The notes: generated from the sequence alone by a model not told the origin. A DNA stretch of 64,000 nt from JAJFUG01 sp964473155 (GCA_964473155.1 CAYYNT010000011.1:1-64000); one strand, 5' to 3'. Numbered from the stretch's first letter, positions 35,721 through 45,052 are shown. Made by a program: numbers and translations.

Positions 35721-37214
35721 ATGTTCCGACGCACCGCCGCCATACTGGCGGCAATACTTCTGGGTGTGTATGTGTATGCCGCGGCCCAGGATACACTGCA
35801 CGTCCGTCCGGTGGAAATCGACGATGTGCTGAACAATCCGGGGATCGGATTCAACACATTCCAGCGTTTCAACGGCGACACCCTGAACGGCGGGGACCGC
35901 TGGACCGAGGGTTTCCCCATCGAGTACCAGGAGTTTGACGGCGACCTTCGCAATCCGGACCACCCGGACTGCTCCACGGCCTATTTCCGTGTTTACTGGC
36001 GCTATGTGGAGACCGCGCCGGGGGTGTACAACTGGGCCATGTTCGACAAAGCCCTGCGCACGGCGGCCGAACGCGGACAGACCTTGATAATAAGAATTGG
36101 CCCTTACGGCGGCGGGCCGCGGGCGGATGTGCCGTCCTGGTACCGTGACATGATCGGCCCGGCGGATAACCTGGGCGACGGCAAATGGCGCTGCGATCCG
36201 GAGGACCCGCGCTATCTGAAATATTTCGGCGGCATGATCCGGGCTTTCGGTGCGCGTTACGACGGGCACCCGGACCTGGAATGCGTGGATATTTCGGTCA
36301 TCGGGTTCTGGGGCGAGGGCAGCGGCTCGCATCTGCTTAAACAGCAGACCTGGCGCGACCTGATAAACTGCTATCTCGACAGTTTCAAAAAGACCCACCT
36401 GATCTACCAGCCGTTGAACGGTGACGCGCCTGATCCCGGTGCGCTTCTTCGCGGCCTTCCGATCGCCGCAAGCTGGCTTGACGGGCGCAACAACGGCGAG
36501 GGGCCGCAGATGAGACACCTTGGCTGGCGCATGGACTGTTTGGGAGACATGGGTTTCTGGCGCAAGGAGCAGGGCGACTGGTGTCACATGCTGGATGTCT
36601 ATCCGCAGGACATCCAGCGCAGCGGGATGCTGGACGCCTGGAAGAAAGCCCCGGTGACCATGGAAATATGCGGCACTTTCAAGACCTGGCTCAAGACCCA
36701 GAAATACGATGAAAAAATCGTAAAATACGTTTTCGACCAGGCCCTCAAGTGGCATATCAGCACGTTCAACGCCAAGAGCAGCGGCGTGCCGCAGGAATGG
36801 AAACCTCTGGTGGATGACTGGCTGCGCCGCATGGGCTACCGGTTCGTTCTGCGCAAGTTCACCTGGCCCGCCACGGTGCGGCCCCACGGCAAGCTGACTT
36901 TCAGGACCTGGTGGGAAAACAAGGGCGTAGCGCCCTGCTACCGCGAATTCCCGCTGGCCCTCAGGCTGCGCGGAGCCGGCCGCAGCGAGGTGCTTTGCAC
37001 CGACGCCGATATCCGCAACTGGCTGCCGGGTGATATAATATACGACAGCGCCGTGTTCGTGCCTCTCGGACTGCCCGAGGGCGAGTATGATCTGGATATA
37101 GCCATCCTCGACCCGCGCACCCGTCAGCCGAAAGTGAAGCTGGCCATTGCGGGACGGATGGAGGATGGCTGGTATCCGCTGGGAAAGGTCAGCGTGAAAG
37201 AGACGGTGAAGTGA
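35721..37214 (+). CDS. secreted glycosidase-like protein with DUF4832-type C-terminus
   Basis: AAGGAG just before ATG 35721 sets the start; 497 residues with a Sec signal peptide (AAILLGVYVYAAAQ). The N-terminal part (about 30-320) has a GH42/TIM-barrel look: NNPGIGFNTFQRF, STAYFRVYWRYVETAPGVYNW, LIIRIGPYGG and VIGFWGEGSGSH, whose Glu could be the acid/base. The last 110 residues (RKFTWPATVRPHGKLTFRTW, ENKGVAPCYREFPLALRL) match the DUF4832 beta-sandwich of bacterial beta-galactosidase-like proteins. It is followed with one-base overlap by the QueG-like gene. Substrate unknown. Confidence 0.78.
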   Translation: MFRRTAAILAAILLGVYVYAAAQDTLHVRPVEIDDVLNNPGIGFNTFQRFNGDTLNGGDRWTEGFPIEYQEFDGDLRNPDHPDCSTAYFRVYWRYVETAPGVYNWAMFDKALRTAAERGQTLIIRIGPYGGGPRADVPSWYRDMIGPADNLGDGKWRCDPEDPRYLKYFGGMIRAFGARYDGHPDLECVDISVIGFWGEGSGSHLLKQQTWRDLINCYLDSFKKTHLIYQPLNGDAPDPGALLRGLPIAASWLDGRNNGEGPQMRHLGWRMDCLGDMGFWRKEQGDWCHMLDVYPQDIQRSGMLDAWKKAPVTMEICGTFKTWLKTQKYDEKIVKYVFDQALKWHISTFNAKSSGVPQEWKPLVDDWLRRMGYRFVLRKFTWPATVRPHGKLTFRTWWENKGVAPCYREFPLALRLRGAGRSEVLCTDADIRNWLPGDIIYDSAVFVPLGLPEGEYDLDIAILDPRTRQPKVKLAIAGRMEDGWYPLGKVSVKETVK

Positions 37215-37939
37215 TGGATGCGGCGGAGCTGCTGGAAGAACTCAGAGTTTATCTGACCGGCCGCGGGGCCTCGCTGGTGGCCTGCGCCGACATTCAGGCC
37301 ATCCCCTCGGAACTGCGGGATGATTTCCCGCGGGCCTTGCTGATAGCGGTGGCGCTGACTCCCTCGATTGTGGCCGGTATATCCAGCGGTCCGACTTTCG
37401 AATATTTGCGGGAATACAAGAGAGTCAACGCCCTGCTGACCAGCCTTGCCGAAGACGCGGCGGAATACCTGCAGAAAGCGGGATGGCAGGCCAAGGCTTA
37501 TCTGCCATCCAAAGGAGGGGCCGCGAACGAGGGCCTGCGAACGCCCCTGCCGCACAAGACTGTGGCCACGCTTTCCGGAGCGGGCTGGATCGGGCGTTGC
37601 GCCCTTCTGGTGACGGAGCGGTTCGGCTCAGCCTTGCGGATCAACCGCGTGCTGACCGATGCCCCGCTGACAGCGGGAGAACCGGTGACCGAGTCGCTCT
37701 GCGGCGCATGCTTTGAATGCGTGCGGGCCTGTCCGGCCGGAGCGCCTCAGGGAGGCGCCTGGACCCCGGGAATGAACCGCGAGGAGCTTTTCGACGCCTT
37801 CGCCTGCCGCGACAAAGCAATTAATCTTTGTCCGGAGGAGTGGGACGTGCGGTCGATCTGCGGCATCTGCATCCAGGCTTGCCCGCACACCAGGCGTTAC
37901 CTGGTGCGCAGCGGCGTCACGCTGGCAGGAAACCCATGA
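37214..37939 (+). CDS. 4Fe-4S double-cluster protein, QueG-like (truncated form)
   Basis: 241 residues from ATG 37214, which shares a base with the preceding stop (TGATG), so translation is coupled. The second half carries a double ferredoxin-type cluster site: LCGACFECVRACPAGAP and, after ACRDKAINLCPEEWD, ICGICIQACPHTRRY. The overall fold resembles epoxyqueuosine reductase (QueG) or reductive-dehalogenase-like iron-sulfur proteins, but it is shorter than QueG (about 350-380). The first half has a KGGAANEGLRTPLPHKT block and a GAGWIGRCALLVT block, as in the cobalamin-type proteins. Reaction unknown. Confidence 0.75.
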   Translation: MDAAELLEELRVYLTGRGASLVACADIQAIPSELRDDFPRALLIAVALTPSIVAGISSGPTFEYLREYKRVNALLTSLAEDAAEYLQKAGWQAKAYLPSKGGAANEGLRTPLPHKTVATLSGAGWIGRCALLVTERFGSALRINRVLTDAPLTAGEPVTESLCGACFECVRACPAGAPQGGAWTPGMNREELFDAFACRDKAINLCPEEWDVRSICGICIQACPHTRRYLVRSGVTLAGNP

Positions 37940-37950
37940 TAGAAAGATAT

Positions 37951-37988
37951 TAAAGGCAAGGGGCACGGTGTGCCGCGCCCCTTGCCTT
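37951..37988. terminator. bidirectional hairpin terminator
   Basis: AAAGGCAAGGGGC (37951-37963) pairs with GCCCCTTGCCTTT (37976-37988), 13 bp. The inner CGG/CCG arm closes the apex. It separates the plus-strand QueG-like gene from the convergent tlpA gene. The apex sequence (GGGGCACGG) also places it in the dispersed palindrome family. Confidence 0.7.
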
Positions 37989-38043
37989 TAATCATGACAA
38001 CCTTTATGAAATGCTGCCTTCTGTTATCTTTACCGGCATATTA

Positions 38044-38586
38044 TCAAAGCAGTTTCTTGATCTGCGCCTCGAAATAATCTTTCGACTGCAATCCGATTAC
38101 CTTGTCCACTATGTTGCCCTGACGGTCGATCACGAAAGTGGTCGGGATGCCGGTGAACACCTCGTAGGCGTTGACCGCCTCCATGGTGGCCATCACCACC
38201 GGGTAGTTCACTCCTTGCTTTTCCATGAAAGCCTTGACCACCGAGGGTCCGCCTTTGTCCACCGAAATACCCACCATCTCGAAGCCCTGGTCCTTATAAG
38301 TCTTGTAAAGGGCGATGAAATCCGGTATCTCCTGCACGCAGGGCGGGCACCAGGTGGCCCAGAAATCGACAATCAGCACTTTGCCTTTCAACTCGGACAG
38401 GCTGAGAGACCCGCTGCCGTCCACCTTTTCCAGGCTGAAATCGGGGGCTGGCCTGAGCGCCGCGGCCGGGGCGGCCTGACCCTCCTGTTGGGAAGATGGC
38501 TGCTCCTGTTTCTGGCCCGAGGCCCCGCAGGCCAGGACAAGCACGGTCAGAAGCGCCGGAGCGGCAAGTTTTCTGGCGAATGTCAT
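38044..38586 (-). CDS. TlpA-type thioredoxin-fold lipoprotein
   Basis: A 180-residue periplasmic thiol oxidoreductase, ATG 38586 after AGGAG. Lipobox LVLAC (Cys20), a Gln/Ala-rich linker (about 25-45), then an AlkA/TlpA domain with the active site FWATWCPPC (Cys80, Cys83), the cis-Pro region GIPTTFVID and the GISVD strand. This family reduces disulfides in apocytochrome c or other secreted proteins. Its neighbour ccdA is the usual electron donor. Both genes follow the RND pump on the same strand, about 51 bases apart. Confidence 0.93.
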   Translation of the reverse strand: MTFARKLAAPALLTVLVLACGASGQKQEQPSSQQEGQAAPAAALRPAPDFSLEKVDGSGSLSLSELKGKVLIVDFWATWCPPCVQEIPDFIALYKTYKDQGFEMVGISVDKGGPSVVKAFMEKQGVNYPVVMATMEAVNAYEVFTGIPTTFVIDRQGNIVDKVIGLQSKDYFEAQIKKLL

Positions 38587-38637
38587 GCAACTCTCCTCTG
38601 GTTGAAGGGGATCTATTTGATTCAATGTCTGCCGTTT

Positions 38638-39375
38638 TCAACCGAGCCGGATCAGACCGGGGAACCACTGTATTAAGTATTGGCTGAGAACGGCGAACAT
38701 GTCAAGTGCGATCAGGATGCCGATGAGGATAAGGAAAACGCCCGCGGCCAGCTCGACCTTGCGCATATGACGCCGTATGTGGCTATAGAAGCCGAAGAAA
38801 CCGTTAATCGCCAGACCGGTGGCGATGAACGGCAGTCCGAGGCCCAGCGAATAGACCGCCAGAAGGAGCACACCCTGTCCCACGCTTCCCTGCTGCGCGG
38901 CCAGGGCAAGGATCGCGCCCAGGATCGGACCGATACAGGGAGTCCAGCCGAAAGCGAACGCCGCGCCGATAAGGAAAATACCCAGAGCGCCCAGAGGGTT
39001 CTCGCGCACCTGGATACGTTTCTCGTACTCCAGGAAACCGATCCGGAACAGCCCGGTCATGTGCAGGCCGAGGACGATGATCAGCGCGCCGGCGACCCGG
39101 TTGAACCAGATACGGTTGGTGAAAAGAATCTTGCTGATGAACGAGGCTCCGGCCCCCAGCAGGATGAACACGGTCGAGAACCCGAGCACGAACACAAGGG
39201 TCTGGAGGAACACTTTCAGGAGACGTTTTTTCCGCGTTGCGCTGTCATCCTGCAACTCCTCCACGCTCATCCCGGTGATGAAAGAAATATATGCCGGAAT
39301 GAGCGGCAGCACGCAGGGGCTGATGAAAGAGAACAATCCAGCGGAGAAGGCGGTCAGTATGGAGACGCTTTCCAT
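38638..39375 (-). CDS. ccdA: CcdA/DsbD-type thiol-disulfide transporter
   Basis: A 245-residue membrane protein with six helices that carries reducing equivalents from cytoplasmic thioredoxin to periplasmic TlpA-like proteins. The two redox Cys are in SFISPCVLPLIPAY (Cys21) and GWTPCIGPILGAIL (Cys147), with the proline neighbours typical of CcdA. GGGAG lies upstream of the ATG. It sits between the RND pump and tlpA, and it probably reduces TlpA. Confidence 0.95.
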   Translation of the reverse strand: MESVSILTAFSAGLFSFISPCVLPLIPAYISFITGMSVEELQDDSATRKKRLLKVFLQTLVFVLGFSTVFILLGAGASFISKILFTNRIWFNRVAGALIIVLGLHMTGLFRIGFLEYEKRIQVRENPLGALGIFLIGAAFAFGWTPCIGPILGAILALAAQQGSVGQGVLLLAVYSLGLGLPFIATGLAINGFFGFYSHIRRHMRKVELAAGVFLILIGILIALDMFAVLSQYLIQWFPGLIRLG

Positions 39376-39426
39376 GAGGCTGGCTCCCGTGTCGTTCGTT
39401 GCGAGTCAGGCCGGCAGACAGCTTGG

Positions 39427-42400
39427 TCAGACCGGACGCTTCAGGCTGAAAACTTTCATGGCGAGGGCTTTCCCGCCCTGCGCCAGATCATCGATCAGCG
39501 AATACAGGGTTGGAGTGATGATCAGAGTGAGGAAAGTCGAGGTGGTCATGCCGCCGAGAATAGCCAGGCCAACCGGCCCCCACATTGCGGCGCGGCCCTC
39601 CGCCGGTCCGAAGAGCGAGGGAGAGATCAGCGGGGCGCACATCGGCAGCAGCGAGAGCACTGTAGTGCTGGCGGTCATCAGGATCGGACGGAGGCGTTTC
39701 TGCACGGCGGTGACTATCGCATCCCGGCGCGCCAGCCCCTGAGCGCGCAACTGGTTGATGTAATCCACCAGGATAATGCCGTTATTTACCACCAGACCGC
39801 AGACTATTATAACGCCGATATAGGAAATACCGCTCAGGTTGGTCTTTGTCGCCAGGAAGATCATTGCCACGCCAAGCATGGCGAACGGCACGGAAAGCAG
39901 GATCGTGAACGGGTGAATGAAGGACTCGAACAAGGCCGCCAGAAGAATATAAATAAGTATCAGAGACAGGACGATCGCGAAGCGCGAGTCCTGCTCGGTC
40001 TCGATCATACTCTGATAGTTGCGCCCCAGGGACCAGCTGTATCCAGGCGCCATTTTCAGGCCGGACAGCCGTTGCATGACGTCGTTGCTCAAACGGTAGA
40101 TGCCGCCCCCGCGAATCGGGACATACACCTCGACCGTATAGAGACGGTCGTTTTTCTCGATATTGCGCGGTCCCCGTCCAAGTTCAATAGCGGCAAGATT
40201 TTTCAGATCGCGCATCTGTCCGCCCTGGCCGTAAAGCTCCAGGGTCTCGAGACGGGTCAGGTTCAGACGGTCTTTCCGGTCAAGGCGCATATTGATGTCT
40301 ATCTCGCGCTCCGCCGCCTTGAACCGTCCGGCCGGCCGGTTGCCCAACTGTGAGCTTAGAGTCATGGCAACCTGCTGGGTGCTGATGCCGCTGGTGGCGG
40401 CGCGGTCACGATCCACCATCACCCGCACTTCCTGCTCGCCACGCTCGGTGCTAAGGTCGATATTGTCCACCCCTGGAAGATCACGCAGCAGGCTTCGCAC
40501 ATTCTCTGCATACATTTGCAGAAGTTCCATCCGTTCGCCGGCCAGGTCAATTTCGAGAACGTCTCCACCACCGCCTCCGCCGTGATGGCCATAACGATAT
40601 GTAAATCCGGGCCGTTCCGGCAGTAAAGCCTTGACTGCATTTTCCAGTTCTACGGTCGAACGTCCACCCTTGACCAGGTCGGTGAAATAAATCTGGAAGC
40701 TGCCGTCATTGCGGCGGCCCATGCTCAGGTTGGTGCTGACCGACAGTATCTCCAACTCTTGTTTGCGCTTGAGCAATTCGGCCTCGATGCCTTTCATCAC
40801 CTTCGAGGCCTCTTCCATCGAATAATTGTGGCTGACCTCGACATTGATGAACATGCGCCGCTCGGGAGAAAACTGCTGGCCTTCCTTATCTATCATTCCA
40901 TAGAGCTTGAATATCACGAACATCATGCCCCCCACACCCAGCAGAGTGAGGAAGCGGTGATGGAGGGCCTTGTTCACCAGCCAGGAGAAAAAGGTCTTAA
41001 GCCTTGGGATGGAGCGTTCCTTGCCAGGGTCCAGTCTCTTCACCACACGGGCGGAGAGCAGGGGAACTACTGTGAAAGCAACCAGAAGGCTGGCCAGCGA
41101 AACCACGCAGAAAACCACGCCGAAGTCGCGCATGAACCGCATCATGCCCCGTCCTCCCGCAAGGAAGATCAGAGGCAGAAACACGATTATATTGGTCATG
41201 GTCGAGGACATCACCGCCAGACCCATTTCACCGGCCCCCTGGATAGCCGAGTCGACCGGACTGATTTTTTTCTCACTCCTTATGCGGAAGATATTTTCCA
41301 ATACGACAATAGAGGGGTCTACCACGATGCCGACCGCGTATATCAGGCCCATCATGGAGATTACATTTAGCGTAAGCTCGCTGTTGAACGGATCGAGGCG
41401 CGACAGGTACATGAAGAAAAAGGTGCAGATCACGGATACCGGAATCGCGACCGCAATGACCAGTGTGTTGCGGATACTGCCCAGGAAGATCAGCAGCACG
41501 GCAATAGCCAGTCCTGCGCCCATCAGACCGGCATTTTTCAGATTGTTGAGGCTTCTGGTGATTTCCTCGGACTGGTCCCAGTATATCTGATAGTCCAGTC
41601 CCGCGTAGCGCGGATCGGACTTGATCTGACTGAGCGTGGCAATCACCCGCCGGTTGACATCTATGATATTTGAAGTGGAAGTTTTACGGATAGCCATGGA
41701 GACGGCATCCTGAGCGTTAAGCCGCGAGAACCAGCGCATCTCCGGAAAATCATAACGCACCTTGGCCACCTGCTCGAGGCGCAGACCGCGGGAATTGAGC
41801 GGAAGGCGGGCGATTTCCTCGATAGACCGGAACTGTCCCACGGCGCGCAGATTGTACTTGCGGTCACCGCTCATGACCTCTCCGGCCGGCAGGTTCGTGT
41901 TCCCGTCCCGCACAGCCGAGGTGAGCTGACGGGCATCGATGCGCGAGGCGCGTATCATGTCCTGGTCGAGGTCGATCCAGATGCCCTTTTTCTTGAGGCC
42001 GTTGGTTTCTACGTTGGCCACGCCCTCGACAGAGAGCAGCCTTTTCTCGACCACCTCGGTTACGACCTGTTCGAGCAGGTTGGGATCGCCCTTCCAGGTC
42101 AGCCCGAAGTTCAGGATAGGCCAGTCAGTAGTCTGCCAGCGGAAAATACGCGGCGGATCGAGCATGTCATCCGGCAGGTCTGGCATCACCCGGTCGATAC
42201 GGTCGCGCACTTCCATGGAGACCATGTCCATGTCGCGGCCTTCCTCGAATTCAAGGTTGACCGAGGCGCCGTTGGCCGAACTGTTCGAGCGCATGGTTTT
42301 CAGGCCGGGCACGGTGCCCATTATGTCTTCGAGCGGCCGGGTGATAAGGCGCTCGACCTCCTCGGGATTCGAACCCTGGTATGAGGCATAAACCCGCAGG

Positions 42401-42531
42401 TTGGGGCGGTTTATATCAGGAAGGAAAATGAGCGGGATGCGATCCACGCTTAGCAGACCGAGCACAATGACGCTCAGGATCAGCATCGTGGTGGTGACTG
42501 GATGATTGACTGCGAATTGGGACAGTTTCAT
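39427..42531 (-). CDS. RND-family efflux pump, inner-membrane subunit
   Basis: A 1034-residue HAE1-like RND transporter with 12 membrane helices and two large periplasmic loops. Family landmarks are YEGSNPEEVE-like porter start (YQGSNPEEVERLITRPLED), the TM4 block VGIVVDPSIVVLENIF and the TM10 block CGLVVNNGIILVDYINQLRAQG. The TM4 Asp pair (DD in AcrB) is reduced to D-P, and the TM10 Lys of AcrB is absent (VNN). Some HAE1 subfamilies look like this, so proton coupling may use other residues. The periplasmic adaptor is encoded directly upstream, with a 56-base gap. No outer-membrane TolC gene is present in the window. Confidence 0.92.
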   Translation of the reverse strand: MKLSQFAVNHPVTTTMLILSVIVLGLLSVDRIPLIFLPDINRPNLRVYASYQGSNPEEVERLITRPLEDIMGTVPGLKTMRSNSSANGASVNLEFEEGRDMDMVSMEVRDRIDRVMPDLPDDMLDPPRIFRWQTTDWPILNFGLTWKGDPNLLEQVVTEVVEKRLLSVEGVANVETNGLKKKGIWIDLDQDMIRASRIDARQLTSAVRDGNTNLPAGEVMSGDRKYNLRAVGQFRSIEEIARLPLNSRGLRLEQVAKVRYDFPEMRWFSRLNAQDAVSMAIRKTSTSNIIDVNRRVIATLSQIKSDPRYAGLDYQIYWDQSEEITRSLNNLKNAGLMGAGLAIAVLLIFLGSIRNTLVIAVAIPVSVICTFFFMYLSRLDPFNSELTLNVISMMGLIYAVGIVVDPSIVVLENIFRIRSEKKISPVDSAIQGAGEMGLAVMSSTMTNIIVFLPLIFLAGGRGMMRFMRDFGVVFCVVSLASLLVAFTVVPLLSARVVKRLDPGKERSIPRLKTFFSWLVNKALHHRFLTLLGVGGMMFVIFKLYGMIDKEGQQFSPERRMFINVEVSHNYSMEEASKVMKGIEAELLKRKQELEILSVSTNLSMGRRNDGSFQIYFTDLVKGGRSTVELENAVKALLPERPGFTYRYGHHGGGGGGDVLEIDLAGERMELLQMYAENVRSLLRDLPGVDNIDLSTERGEQEVRVMVDRDRAATSGISTQQVAMTLSSQLGNRPAGRFKAAEREIDINMRLDRKDRLNLTRLETLELYGQGGQMRDLKNLAAIELGRGPRNIEKNDRLYTVEVYVPIRGGGIYRLSNDVMQRLSGLKMAPGYSWSLGRNYQSMIETEQDSRFAIVLSLILIYILLAALFESFIHPFTILLSVPFAMLGVAMIFLATKTNLSGISYIGVIIVCGLVVNNGIILVDYINQLRAQGLARRDAIVTAVQKRLRPILMTASTTVLSLLPMCAPLISPSLFGPAEGRAAMWGPVGLAILGGMTTSTFLTLIITPTLYSLIDDLAQGGKALAMKVFSLKRPV

Positions 42532-42587
42532 ATATTAACCGGCCTTGACCGGCTTCAGTGTTCTTGTTTTTGAGGACCGCATGCCGT

Positions 42588-43763
42588 TCATTGTACGGCG
42601 GATGTCCCGGAGAGGCTGGATTCCTGGCTGCGCTGCCCGGCATCAGCGGTCAGCTTGACCGGTGTGCCTTCACTCAGGTTTTCCTGTCCGATGAGCACAA
42701 CTTTTTCCTCAAGCCTCAAACCTGAGACCACCTCGAGCGTGTCACCCTGCTGAATGCCTATCTCCACTGGACGGCGGTGCACGCGCAGGGAGTCATCCAC
42801 CACAAATACCTCAGGAGTCTCGGAATCGGGCAGAAGAGCCTTACGGCTTATCACCATGACATTCTGGTGCGTGTCGGTGAGAATGAACACCGAGCAGAAC
42901 ATTCCGGGCTTGAGCAGGTCGTAGCCCTCGGTCAGGTGCACGGTGACCTTGATCGTCCCAGTTGCAGGATCAACCACGGGGGAGATCATCTCCACCTCGC
43001 CGGCAAAACGGCGGTCCGGGATCATTTCGCTCTCGATTTCGACATGATCGCCAACGTTGATCCGCGCCATTTCTTTTTCCGGGACATAGACCCTGGCCAG
43101 CAGACGGCTCATGTCGGCTATGTTGAACAGGACCATGTTGGCGCGGATAAGGCTGCCGACCTCTATATAACGCTTGGTCACCATACCGTCAAACGGCGAG
43201 GTTATAGTGGCATAGCGCAGGTTCAACTCGGCGCGCTCGGAACGTGTGCGGGCGGTCTCGAACTGGTACTTGCTGTTATCCAACACTTCCTGGCTGGTAA
43301 GCTCTTTTTCAAGCATTTTCGTATTGCGCTCGTACGTGCTGCGGGCGTTGTCGAGTTGGGCGCGGGCCTCTTCCAGGGCAAGTTTGAGCTGATCGCGGTC
43401 CAGGCTGGCCAGCACCTGACCGCGGCGGACACGCGCTCCTTCCTCGACGTTGAGAGTCTCAAGCGGTCCCTCCACCCGGGCAACGATATCGACCACCCGC
43501 AGTGCTTCTATATGGGCATTTCCAAACACGTAGCTCGCCAGGTCCGTGTGCCAGGGAGTTATAACCGCGACCGGCACCGCCTCCAGCGAACCGGCTTTGT
43601 CTCCGAGACTCTGTCTTCCGGACTGCATCTGGCCGGGTTTCCCGCCCGCCTGACCATCCCCGCCCTCGGCTTTACCGGAGCAGGATGCGAAAAGATTCAG
43701 TGCGGTCAGAACCGCCAGCAGAAGCAGCTTTGTTATATGCCTTTTTCTCGCTCTCAAGACCAT
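42588..43763 (-). CDS. RND efflux periplasmic adaptor (MFP) lipoprotein
   Basis: A 391-residue membrane-fusion protein. The lipobox is LFASC (Cys28), followed by a Gly/Gln-rich linker. A beta-barrel/lipoyl part with VARVEGPLETLNVEEGARVRRGQVLASLD and a coiled-coil hairpin (ALEEARAQLDNARSTYERNTKMLEKELTSQEV) follow. The second lipoyl half, TSPFDGMVTKRYIEVGSLI, and the C-terminal barrel complete the HlyD/AcrA order. It bridges the RND pump to an outer-membrane channel. Confidence 0.93.
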   Translation of the reverse strand: MVLRARKRHITKLLLLAVLTALNLFASCSGKAEGGDGQAGGKPGQMQSGRQSLGDKAGSLEAVPVAVITPWHTDLASYVFGNAHIEALRVVDIVARVEGPLETLNVEEGARVRRGQVLASLDRDQLKLALEEARAQLDNARSTYERNTKMLEKELTSQEVLDNSKYQFETARTRSERAELNLRYATITSPFDGMVTKRYIEVGSLIRANMVLFNIADMSRLLARVYVPEKEMARINVGDHVEIESEMIPDRRFAGEVEMISPVVDPATGTIKVTVHLTEGYDLLKPGMFCSVFILTDTHQNVMVISRKALLPDSETPEVFVVDDSLRVHRRPVEIGIQQGDTLEVVSGLRLEEKVVLIGQENLSEGTPVKLTADAGQRSQESSLSGTSAVQ

Positions 43764-43882
43764 CGCCTCTGTTTATCCGTTTATCTGCCGTCCACGGGGA
43801 CCGGCCCGTGCGCCGTAATATGTCGTTACAATACACCGCCGGTAGCTTCGGAGTTACAATTATCTTTGTGGAACCATTAATT

Positions 43883-44299
43883 TCAGAAATGTTCCTCGAT
43901 ATAAGCGACCGCGGTATCCAGGTCTGTGAGTATCTTGGTGCAGAAACGCACCATCCATGGATTGCAATCCTTGAAGGGAAAGGGGCTGAAGGCGATGACG
44001 AATTTCCCCAGGTTGCGCGAGGCGTGAAAGACCTCCATCGCCGTGCCCATCGAGGGTTTACAATAGTTGACCAGAACTATGTCGCAGTCGCTGATGTCCT
44101 GGAGGTCAAAACTGACGATTTCGTTGGCGCTGTCAACCTCGCGATCCTTGAAATTACGCCTCATCGGGTCGAGCAGGGTGAATCGCGGGCTGAACAGCTC
44201 TTTCGCCCGTTCCCTCCAGGTGACGCTTTCCTCGACCGAGGCATCCATGATAGGGCCGCAAAGATAGACCGTGCGCTGTTTTTTCTGCTGGGTCGTCAT
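43883..44299 (-). CDS. nucleoside 2-deoxyribosyltransferase-like protein
   Basis: A 138-residue protein of the nucleoside 2-deoxyribosyltransferase-like fold. It has VYLCGPIMDA at the N-terminus, LLDPMRRNF, DLQDISDCDIVLVNYCKPSMGTAMEVFHA and FVIAFSPFP. Family members either move deoxyribose between bases or hydrolyse nucleotides. The Glu in SMGTAMEV matches the catalytic Glu position. The typical length is 140-160. Upstream gap to the RND operon is about 120 bases; regulation unknown. Confidence 0.83.
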   Translation of the reverse strand: MTTQQKKQRTVYLCGPIMDASVEESVTWRERAKELFSPRFTLLDPMRRNFKDREVDSANEIVSFDLQDISDCDIVLVNYCKPSMGTAMEVFHASRNLGKFVIAFSPFPFKDCNPWMVRFCTKILTDLDTAVAYIEEHF

Positions 44300-44450
44300 T
44301 TTCCGCGCGTTGCCTTCCCCTGATAGCTGTGTATCCTTAAAGACATAATAATGTGTAGAAATTTAATTTACATAGAAAACACGCGTCTGTGCAACCCCAA
44401 ACCGGCAAAAGTCAAAAAGGTGCAATGAACCGGTCGGAGACAAAAAATGT

Positions 44451-44472
44451 GGGGCACGGTGAACTGTGCCCC
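44451..44472. repeat. palindrome of the GGGGCACGG family
   Basis: GGGGCACGGT-GAAC-TGTGCCCC. The 5' arm GGGGCACGG equals the apex of the terminator at 37951, and GTGCCCC equals the 3' arm at 29679. It stands alone in a 244-base gap between the deoxyribosyltransferase-like gene and the secreted-protein gene; nothing else was seen there. Confidence 0.5.
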
Positions 44473-44543
44473 TTGCTGTGATTCATATGATGTGTTGCAG
44501 GTTGAACCGGATGATTGACCGAAGTCTGCCGGGATGATCCGAA

Positions 44544-45023
44544 TCATAGCTTTGCGGTGAACGCCAGGATAAGCACACCCTGGCTGTAGTTCGGGCCGCC
44601 GATCAGGAAAGTGCCGCCATCCGGAATTCGCAGAACCATGTCCAGGGCCTTGGATTTTGAATCACGCGGCGAGAGTTTTACTTTCAACCTGATCTTGCCG
44701 TTTTCATCCAGTCCCTCGGCGGTCAGGATGAGCTTATTGTCGCCCAGAAGAGTGAGATTGCCGGACTCCGAAAACGCCACCTTGAGCTCGTAGGTGTTAC
44801 TAAGACGGTAGGTGGAATAGTTCAGCTTGTCGAGGTCCTTTTTCAGGGACTTGAGGGCATCATCCAGACCCTGACCGGTGTTTTCCGCAAGTATTTCCTG
44901 AACAACTATCTGACACTGGCGCGCCTCCTGTGCGCGCAACAGCGGTGCGGACACGCTGAACACGGCCAGAATGAGGAGCGGCAAGACAGAACGCAATTGA
45001 CCGGCGGGCTTGGAAGTCATCAT
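44544..45023 (-). CDS. small secreted protein encoded after the anti-sigma factor
   Basis: ATG 45023 (CAGGAGCAGG upstream) gives 159 residues, with a Sec signal peptide ending PLLRAQ. The mature protein opens with QCQIVVQEILAENTG and contains LKKDLDKLNYSTYRLSNTYELKV, a beta-rich LTLLGDNKLILTAEG, and an ending GPNYSQGVLILAFTAKL. I do not recognise a family. It starts 30 bases beyond the anti-sigma stop, so it is likely in the same transcript and may be part of the envelope-stress circuit or its target. Confidence 0.7.
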   Translation of the reverse strand: MMTSKPAGQLRSVLPLLILAVFSVSAPLLRAQEARQCQIVVQEILAENTGQGLDDALKSLKKDLDKLNYSTYRLSNTYELKVAFSESGNLTLLGDNKLILTAEGLDENGKIRLKVKLSPRDSKSKALDMVLRIPDGGTFLIGGPNYSQGVLILAFTAKL

Positions 45024-45052
45024 ATCAGACCTGCTCCTGGACATTGGGGGGC

